Source of the DNA: an uncultured Collinsella sp.
GTDB taxonomy: Bacteria; Actinomycetota; Coriobacteriia; Coriobacteriales; Coriobacteriaceae
Direction: 5' to 3'
Assembly (NCBI GenBank): GCA_900552755.1
Contig: USAY01000031.1
Coordinates: 1-16,810 of the forward strand
DNA: 16,810 nucleotides
The translations under genes and the position numbers were made by a program. Within the stretch, counting starts at the first letter, position 1. Each line of letters begins with the position of its first letter. The notes below the pieces were generated by a model that saw nothing but the letters and a program-made list of their open reading frames with translations, was not told where the DNA came from and did not search any database. Below, piece after piece: positions 13,855-16,810 of the stretch.

Positions 13855-13883
13855 GCCGCCAGAAGCAAATTGGCGGCATTTTT
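13855..13883 (+). terminator. Orphan + strand terminator in a divergent promoter region
   Basis: GCCGCCA (13855-13861) pairs with TGGCGGC (13871-13877) around a 9-nt loop, followed by ATTTTT. It points along +, yet there is no + gene upstream, only the start of cyuA on -. It could end antisense or leader transcription ahead of rpiB. The - side has no T-run. Confidence 0.6.
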
Positions 13884-13957
13884 CGTGATGGGCTGATGTT
13901 CGCGTCCGCTAAAGCGTTTGACCAAAAAACGCCCGAGTGTTTAGGCAAAAGACGCGC

Positions 13958-13963
13958 TATCAT
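13958..13963 (+). promoter_or_regulatory. Candidate -10 box of rpiB
   Basis: TATCAT about 60 nt upstream of the rpiB start, with no good -35 at 16-18 bp. TTGACC at 13918-13923 is present but lacks a matching -10. Confidence 0.3.
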
Positions 13964-14023
13964 GCAGTCGAACGCGGTAAAACCTTTAGCAATTCCGCCG
14001 CACGGACCAGAGAGGAACCACTC

Positions 14024-14491
14024 ATGAAGATCGGTATCGGCAACGACCACGCCGCCGTCGAGCTCAAGAACATCATTTCCGAGCACCTGAAGGAGCGCGG
14101 CTGCGAGGTCGTGAACTTTGGCACCGACACCTCCGAGAGCTTTGATTACCCCATCGCCGGCTACAAGGTGGGCAAAGCCGTAGCCAACGGCGACGTCGAT
14201 CTGGGCATCCTGATCTGCGGCACCGGTGTCGGGATTAGCTTGGCCGCCAACAAGGTCGAGGGCGTTCGTGCCGTCGTGTGCTCCGAGCCCTTCAGCGCCA
14301 AGCTCTCGCGCATGCACAACAACACCAACGTGCTCGCCTTTGGCGCCCGCGTCGTGGGCTCCGAGCTCGCCAAGATGATCGTCGACGAGTGGCTCGATGC
14401 CGAGTTCGAGGGCGGCCGTCACGAGCGTCGCGTTAACCTCCTCAACGAGATCGACCACACGCGCGGCCTCAAGGTCGTCGACGAGGCCTAA
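14024..14491 (+). CDS. rpiB: Ribose-5-phosphate isomerase B
   Basis: 155-residue cytoplasmic enzyme that interconverts ribose 5-phosphate and ribulose 5-phosphate in the non-oxidative pentose phosphate pathway; RpiB/LacA/LacB family. It begins MKIGIGNDHA with the early Asp-His pair, has the catalytic loop ICGTGVGIS with Cys65 (equivalent to Cys66 of E. coli RpiB), the second active-site histidine in RMHNNTN (His98), and the NVLAFGARVVG segment. The length is normal. The start is ATG 14024, with AGAGAGG about 8 nt upstream. A strong terminator follows. The Cys-His pairing favours the RpiB activity over the galactose-6-phosphate isomerase subunits LacA/LacB. Confidence 0.95.
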   Translation: MKIGIGNDHAAVELKNIISEHLKERGCEVVNFGTDTSESFDYPIAGYKVGKAVANGDVDLGILICGTGVGISLAANKVEGVRAVVCSEPFSAKLSRMHNNTNVLAFGARVVGSELAKMIVDEWLDAEFEGGRHERRVNLLNEIDHTRGLKVVDEA

Positions 14492-14517
14492 ACTACTCAG
14501 CGCCAAAAGATAACAGC

Positions 14518-14558
14518 AAGGTGCCCGCTCGGAACACACATCCGGGCGGGCACCTTTG
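14518..14558 (+). terminator. Intrinsic terminator of rpiB
   Basis: AAGGTGCCCGC (14518-14528) and GCGGGCACCTT (14546-14556) form a perfect 11-bp stem with a partly paired loop, then TTGT. Confidence 0.85.
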
Positions 14559-14593
14559 TAGATTTTTGGGACATGCCTAGAAATCTACTGGTA

Positions 14594-14628
14594 TATAAAA
14601 GAGCGCCGCGGATGGAGTTCCGCGGCGC
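14594..14628 (-). terminator. Intrinsic terminator of ndk
   Basis: GCGCCGCGG (14603-14611) and CCGCGGCGC (14620-14628) pair perfectly around an 8-nt loop. On the - strand TCTTTTAT follows, fitting the end of ndk. Confidence 0.85.
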
Positions 14629-14668
14629 CCAAGCCACACGCTAACAGCTTTAAGGAGTCAAAGCTGGT

Positions 14669-15073
14669 TTAGCCAAAGAAACGCTTGATCTCGATCTCGG
14701 CGTTCTCCAGGCAGTCAGAGCCGTGGATCACGTTGGCGTTGACATCGACGGCAAAGTCGCCGCGGATGGTGCCAGGGGCAGCGTCGAGCGGATTGGTAGC
14801 GCCCATAAGGGTGCGCATCTTAGCAACAGCAGAAGAACCGGAAACGACCATCTTAACGACCGGACCGCTCGTCATAAAGTCACACAGACCGCCAAAGAAG
14901 GGCTTGTCGGCCAGATGGGCGTAGTGCTCCTCAGCGGTAGCGCGCTCGAGCGTGGTCATCTCCATGCGCTCGATGACAAGGCCGCTGCGCTCAATGCGAG
15001 CAACGATCTCGCCGATCTTGCGGTCGCGCACAGCATCGGGCTTAATCATGATGAAGGTCTTCTCGATAGCCAT
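14669..15073 (-). CDS. ndk: Nucleoside-diphosphate kinase
   Basis: 134-residue cytoplasmic kinase that moves the gamma phosphate of ATP to other NDPs through a phosphohistidine. It begins MAIEKTFIMIKPDAV with the conserved Lys11. Further marks are RSGLVIERMEMTTL, the LMGATNPLDAAPGTIRGDF nucleotide-binding segment (89-107), and the catalytic histidine in NVIHGSD (His117). The length is typical of short bacterial Ndk. The start is ATG 15073, preceded by GAAAGG 7 nt upstream; the longer frame from 15115 has no support. Its terminator lies about 40 bp beyond the stop. Confidence 0.96.
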   Translation of the reverse strand: MAIEKTFIMIKPDAVRDRKIGEIVARIERSGLVIERMEMTTLERATAEEHYAHLADKPFFGGLCDFMTSGPVVKMVVSGSSAVAKMRTLMGATNPLDAAPGTIRGDFAVDVNANVIHGSDCLENAEIEIKRFFG

Positions 15074-15136
15074 AAGGTAGCCTTTCAAGTAGGTTCGCGC
15101 GTGCTCAAGTCCCATTCCGGCACCCGCCTGGACTGC

Positions 15137-15165
15137 ATCGTAACAGAGTTTTAGCTGCAGTTAAA
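15137..15165 (-). promoter_or_regulatory. Candidate promoter of ndk
   Basis: On the - strand TTTAAC, a 17-bp spacer and TACGAT, giving a leader of about 57 nt before ndk. Confidence 0.4.
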
Positions 15166-15183
15166 CAAAAAGCTGTTTTTTGA

Positions 15184-15291
15184 AACGCTGCAATTTATTA
15201 AAGCGTTCCATATGTGTCACTTATGTTTATAAGTCCAATTAGAGTACCATCCGACCGAGCATCATCCACATCGAACCGAGCGGACGGTCGG
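15184..15291. repeat. Run of inverted repeats upstream of ndk
   Basis: Three palindromes are packed here: AACGCT/AGCGTT (15184-15189 and 15202-15207), the 16-bp ACTTATGTTTATAAGT (15219-15234), and CCGACCG/CGGTCGG (15251-15257 and 15285-15291). The stretch 15150-15245 is unusually AT-rich for this window. No gene is convincing between 15074 and 15453: a 70-codon - frame at 15198-15410 has no ribosome binding site. Confidence 0.4.
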
Positions 15292-15369
15292 TTGCCGCCC
15301 GTGGACGTACCCCCTTCACAACCCTCCCAAAGGTCCCACAGAAGTTCTCGACAAGCCCCCCCTAGCAAC

Positions 15370-15402
15370 AAAATACGGGCGCCCGCAACAGCAGACGCCC
15401 GT
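15370..15402 (-). terminator. Intrinsic terminator of argH
   Basis: ACGGGCG (15375-15381) and CGCCCGT (15396-15402) pair perfectly. On the - strand ATTTTGTT follows, about 50 bp after the argH stop. Confidence 0.85.
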
Positions 15403-15453
15403 AATAGCAAAACGATTTATCAATACATGGTCAAAGCCGCTTCAGCCAAAACC

Positions 15454-16810
15454 TTACTTTGCCCCGTGTCCCATCTCGACGACCTTGGTTAGCGACCCAA
15501 ACACACCTTCGTCGGCAACGAGTTGCGCCTCGGCACGCTGCAGCTGCACGGCAACGGCGGCAGGGGCGGTACCGCCCTCGGTCGTGCGCGCAGCGACAAT
15601 CGACGGGATGTCGAGAGCCTCGGTAATATCGCGCTCGAAGAGCGGGCTTGCCTCCTGGAACACCTCAAACGGCAGGTCCTCAAGATTGCAGCCGCGCTTC
15701 TCGCACATCAGGACCAGATGCCCCACCACGGCATGTGCCTCGCGGAACGGCAGACCACGTTTAGCCAGGTAATCGGCAACATCGGTGGCGGCAAGGTGCC
15801 CCACGCCGCACTCGCGCGCCATGGCGTCCTCGTTGACGGTCCAGGTCGAAATCATTCCGGCCATAACGGACAGGCACTGCATGAGCGTATGGGCGGTATC
15901 GAGCGCGCCCTCCTTGTCCTCCTGCAAGTCCTTGTTATAAGCGAGCGGCAAGCCCTTCATGGTCACGAGCAGCTGCACCAGGTTGCCATAGACTCGGCCG
16001 CTCTTGCCGCGGATGAGCTCGGCAAAATCGGGATTCTTCTTCTGCGGCATGATGGACGAGCCGGTGGAGTAGGAGTCGGAAAGCGTGATAAAGCCAAATT
16101 CGGAGCTCGACCACAGCACGATCTCCTCGGAAAGACGCGACAGATGCATCGCCATGACGGAGCCGGCGTAATGCAGATCGAGCAGGAAATCACGGTCGGA
16201 AACCGCATCGAGCGAGTTGGGAATCACGCCTGCAAAACCAAGTTCGGCAGCCGTCATCTGACGATCGAGCGGATAGCTCGTACCGGCAAGCGCGGCAGCA
16301 CCAAGCGGGCAGTTGTCGGCGGCATCAAAGGCGGCCTTCAGGCGCGTAAAGTCGCGCGCAAACATCCAGGAATACGCCAGAAGATGATGCGAGAGCAGCA
16401 CAGGCTGAGCGTGCTGCATATGCGTATAGCCCGGAAGAATCACCTTGTCGTACTTCTTAGCCGCATCCACCAGCACATGGCGCAGCTCAAGATTGGCCTC
16501 CATGAGCTCCTTAGCCAGTGCCTTGACGCCCAGGCGCGTGTCGGTCGCCACCTGGTCGTTGCGCGAACGTCCGGTATGCAAGCGCTTGCCAGCCTCGCCG
16601 ATACGACGCGTCAGCTCGCTCTCGATAGACATATGGATATCCTCGTCGTTGATATCGAAGCAGAAGTTGCCGGCATCGATATCCCGCTCGATTCCGGTCA
16701 GGCCCTCGGCAATCGCCTGCTCGTCCTCGACGCTGATGATGCCCTGGGCGGCCAGCATCTTGGCATGCGCCTTAGAGCCGGCGATATCCTGCTTATAGAG
16801 ATGTTTGTCG
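15454..16810 (-). CDS. argH: Argininosuccinate lyase (5' end beyond window)
   Basis: 452 residues are visible on the - strand, and the frame runs through the right edge. ArgH splits argininosuccinate into arginine and fumarate, the last step of arginine synthesis; cytoplasmic homotetramer of the fumarase/aspartase superfamily. The visible N-terminal part includes DKHLYKQDIAGSKAHAKML. Further along are EDIHMSIESELTRRIG, KRLHTGRSRNDQVATD, YTHMQHAQPVLLSHH, and the family signature GSSIMPQKKNPD with its catalytic serine loop. The C-terminus ends normally with TAA at 15454-15456. Only a short N-terminal part is missing. An internal ATG at 16758 is not the start, because conserved sequence continues upstream. 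Confidence 0.96.
   Translation of the reverse strand, partial: DKHLYKQDIAGSKAHAKMLAAQGIISVEDEQAIAEGLTGIERDIDAGNFCFDINDEDIHMSIESELTRRIGEAGKRLHTGRSRNDQVATDTRLGVKALAKELMEANLELRHVLVDAAKKYDKVILPGYTHMQHAQPVLLSHHLLAYSWMFARDFTRLKAAFDAADNCPLGAAALAGTSYPLDRQMTAAELGFAGVIPNSLDAVSDRDFLLDLHYAGSVMAMHLSRLSEEIVLWSSSEFGFITLSDSYSTGSSIMPQKKNPDFAELIRGKSGRVYGNLVQLLVTMKGLPLAYNKDLQEDKEGALDTAHTLMQCLSVMAGMISTWTVNEDAMARECGVGHLAATDVADYLAKRGLPFREAHAVVGHLVLMCEKRGCNLEDLPFEVFQEASPLFERDITEALDIPSIVAARTTEGGTAPAAVAVQLQRAEAQLVADEGVFGSLTKVVEMGHGAK

Noticed and set aside
15198..15410. 70-codon - strand frame with two tryptophans as a leader or small protein
   Set aside because: No ribosome binding site, no domain, and it lies downstream of the argH terminator while crossing palindromes of the ndk upstream region.

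Overview
The window reads as a high-GC chromosomal segment of an actinobacterium. The GC-ending codons, the gene set and the style of the small membrane regulators suggest a Coriobacteriia gut commensal, most likely Collinsella-like. That placement is inference from composition and remembered gene content, not a search result. I see no rRNA, tRNA, CRISPR array, transposase or integrase. Most genes are housekeeping or metabolic, with one accessory stretch at about 6.2-12.4 kb.

Layout. 1-137 is the end of an unrecognised + gene. 225-823 is a scar: the sensor half of a DeoR-family repressor (- strand, no HTH) abuts the orphan C-terminus of an unknown + strand protein. Next come trpS (913-1962) with a good terminator, a Cof-type HAD phosphatase (2096-2926), and a short MGMT-domain DNA repair protein (3184-3516). 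Two - strand genes follow, a five-helix membrane protein (3572-4666) and a Mef-like MFS efflux pump (4928-6178). The pump has its own promoter, a nine-residue leader peptide MLASMRIWL with a strong ribosome binding site, and mutually exclusive hairpins, so it looks like a macrolide-type inducible attenuation module.

6573-7847 holds an SPFH-domain membrane protein followed by a ribbon-helix-helix protein, closed by a strong terminator. 8190-12366 is a cluster of XRE-type regulators, most with C-terminal membrane helices: two related 206-aa proteins on +, one 377-aa six-helix protein on -, and a fourth gene cut after its HTH. A small 117-aa membrane protein lies between the first two. The fourth gene is joined to a 440-bp copy of the second regulator (9432-9871 = 11927-12366, identical by eye), which is truncated at both ends and out of frame. 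This is the most striking structural feature of the window.

The right side is ordinary: a CyuA/YhaM-family L-cysteine desulfidase (-), rpiB (+), ndk (-) and argH (-, running off the window edge), each with a recognisable start. rpiB, ndk and argH also have intrinsic terminators; cyuA does not, and it directly abuts the duplicated block.

The most worthwhile items are the leader-peptide-controlled efflux gene, the exact duplication and chimeric junction in the XRE cluster, the paired tandem elements in front of the first XRE gene, and the double-remnant junction upstream of trpS.
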